A DNA stretch of 62,185 nt from assembly GCA_029260235.1 (NCBI GenBank), contig JAJDDP010000177.1, positions 1 to 62,185 of the forward strand. Direction: 5' to 3'. The stretch comes from Phycisphaerae bacterium (GTDB taxonomy: Bacteria > Planctomycetota > Phycisphaerae > UBA1845). The position numbers were made by a program, and so were the translations under genes. Below the pieces are notes generated by a model. It worked only from the letters and a program-made list of their open reading frames with translations, did not search any database and was not told where the DNA came from. Shown one piece after another: positions 61,062-62,185 of this stretch (the stretch's first letter is position 1; the number at the start of each line of letters is the position of its first letter).

Positions 61062-62185
61062 TCGATTTCAAATTCAGCAGGATCGAGTTTCTTGAACAAC
61101 AATTCCGGCTTGCCCAGTTCCTTCTGTGCCTCAAGGCGGTCGTTCGAGCGATCCCAGGCAAGGGCCTCTTGATCCAGGTTTAGGATACTGAGGCATTTTT
61201 GCGCGGCTGCGGGGATAAAGGGGGCCATCAACGTCGTCAGCGTTCGGGTGGTTTGAACGCAAACATTAATGGCCCGTCCGCACGCCTCCATGTCGGTCTT
61301 ACGCGTCCGGAACGGTGCTGTCGTATCAAAATAGGCGTTTCCCTGTCGAGCCAACCCCATCACCTCGTTCAAGCCCGCCTTAAAGCGGAAGGCTTCGAGA
61401 TGTTCTGCCGCCTTGGCCGAAGCCTGTTCACAGGCGGCGAGTTGAGCTTCGTCGATGTCGTCTCGTTGCCCGGGATCAGGAACCTTGCCGTCGAAATACT
61501 TGTGGACAAAAGTCATCGTGCGGTTGACGAAGTTTCCAAGAGCAGCCACCAGTTCCCCGTTGTTGCGGCCAACGAAGTCATCGAAATCAAACGCGGTTCG
61601 CGCTGACTCGGGTGCAATGGCTGTCAGGTAGTATCGTAGCGGATCGGGGTCGAACCCCTCGAGGTAGTCTTCGATCCAAACGGCTGTCCCCCGTGACTTG
61701 CTCATCTTCTCTTCGTCTTTGCCGGGGAACTTGATGTTCACAAAAGCGTTGGCTACCACGTTGTGTGGAAGCTGGAATTCCCCCGCTTGGCCTTGAACCG
61801 AATCGCTGTCGTGCGTAGCCAGCAGCATGGCTGGGAAGGTAATGGCATGGAACACGATATTGTCTTCGCCGATGAAGTTGACCACCTTGCATTCTGGATC
61901 CTTCCACCAACGTTCGTAGGCCTGCCAACCTTCGCCTAGCTGCTCGCAGAGCGATGCGGTGAATGAGATGTACCCAATCGGGGCGTCGAACCAAACGTAT
62001 AGAACTTTGCCCTTGGCGTCTGGGTCATCATCGAGGGGGACTGGAATTCCCCAGGACATGTCGCGCGTCATAGCCCGCTCGGGCAAACCTTCTGATTCAA
62101 TCCTGCCCAGCGATTGGTTTAGCACGATGAGTCGCCATTGAAGCCCGCTCATGGCGTCACCCCTCTTGCCTCGGAGCCAATCGGC
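61058..62185 (-). CDS. metG: Methionyl-tRNA synthetase, C-terminal part
   Basis: The frame is open to the end of the window, so the N-terminus (including HIGH) is missing. The visible 375 residues contain the ERAMTRDMSWGIPVP and VLYVWFDAPIGYISFT stretches, the second catalytic motif KMSKS (EEKMSKSRGTAVWI), the core DPLRYYLTAIAPE, and the alpha-helical anticodon-binding domain (NREVAL-like part NFVNRTMTFVHKYF). It ends with LFKKLDPAEFEIE, so the extra C-terminal tRNA-binding (EMAP-like) domain seen in long MetRS forms is absent. An internal ATG at 62152 is not the true start because the upstream codons (A-D-W-L-R-G) continue the family sequence. Confidence 0.9.
   Translation of the reverse strand, partial: ADWLRGKRGDAMSGLQWRLIVLNQSLGRIESEGLPERAMTRDMSWGIPVPLDDDPDAKGKVLYVWFDAPIGYISFTASLCEQLGEGWQAYERWWKDPECKVVNFIGEDNIVFHAITFPAMLLATHDSDSVQGQAGEFQLPHNVVANAFVNIKFPGKDEEKMSKSRGTAVWIEDYLEGFDPDPLRYYLTAIAPESARTAFDFDDFVGRNNGELVAALGNFVNRTMTFVHKYFDGKVPDPGQRDDIDEAQLAACEQASAKAAEHLEAFRFKAGLNEVMGLARQGNAYFDTTAPFRTRKTDMEACGRAINVCVQTTRTLTTLMAPFIPAAAQKCLSILNLDQEALAWDRSNDRLEAQKELGKPELLFKKLDPAEFEIE

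Noticed and set aside
1-62185. CRISPR arrays, insertion sequences, prophage
   Set aside because: No regularly spaced direct repeats, transposase, integrase or phage structural genes were seen in any frame.

Overview
The window reads as a chromosomal segment of a planctomycete, most likely Phycisphaerae or a relative. No single marker proves this. The evidence is several habits of that phylum occurring together: short C-terminal dockerin-like modules (D-x-D-x-D-x-D-L-x-D-Y-A-x-F/Y-Q) on unrelated secreted proteins, a pseudopilin of the FTLVELLVV type with a Phycisphaerae-like continuation, CxxCGY...CPECG zinc-ribbon membrane proteins, many exported c-type cytochromes and lipoproteins, and conserved coiled-coil or membrane proteins of unknown function. 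I saw no rRNA, tRNA, insertion sequence or CRISPR array.

Layout. 1-9.9 kb: the end of a BNR/YVTN-repeat protein, a zinc-ribbon membrane protein, acetoacetyl-CoA synthetase, an exported protein with four tandem cysteine repeats, a six-haem cytochrome with a dockerin-like tail, a 1.1 kb gene-free stretch with strong hairpins, a coiled-coil protein and a mono-haem lipoprotein. 10-15 kb: four exported proteins on the minus strand with sharply different base composition, probably an accessory block. 15.4-21.6 kb (minus): methyltransferase, cardiolipin synthase, SelD, RecG and a LysM lipoprotein. SelD appears to be a selenoprotein: its conventional start hides an upstream exon-like stretch with an in-frame UGA exactly at the catalytic Cys/Sec position. 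21.6-29.3 kb (minus): DUF4198 protein, di-haem peroxidase, beta-hydroxyacid dehydrogenase, lipoprotein, a stand-alone Clp N-domain protein with two membrane proteins, a methyltransferase-like protein and an acetyltransferase. 29.4-32.6 kb (plus): PIG-L deacetylase, a YgbA-type (nitrous-oxide-stimulated) protein and an octahaem hydroxylamine-oxidoreductase-like cytochrome. 32.7-36.9 kb (minus): a pseudopilin and a 1139-residue secreted beta-propeller/beta-helix protein. 37.1-43.4 kb (plus): LOG-family protein, FolK, a zinc-ribbon membrane protein and a three-subunit molybdenum hydroxylase. 43.4-48.9 kb (minus): M14 carboxypeptidase, a tiny membrane peptide, DNA polymerase I and ComF. 49.2-53.8 kb (plus): RND efflux pair. 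53.8-62.2 kb: HEAT-repeat protein, glycosyltransferase fusion, PilZ-receiver protein whose reading frame continues past an amber stop into a degenerate HPt-like domain, CheB, a truncated exported protein, nitroreductase and the 3' end of metG.

Taken together the genes suggest a heterotroph with a large secreted and surface repertoire, periplasmic electron transfer with possible nitrogen-oxide chemistry, and a working selenocysteine pathway. The strongest points for follow-up are the Sec-containing SelD, the amber-split regulator, the structured gene-free region at 7.7-8.2 kb, the four-unit cysteine repeat protein and the dispersed palindromic repeat found twice.
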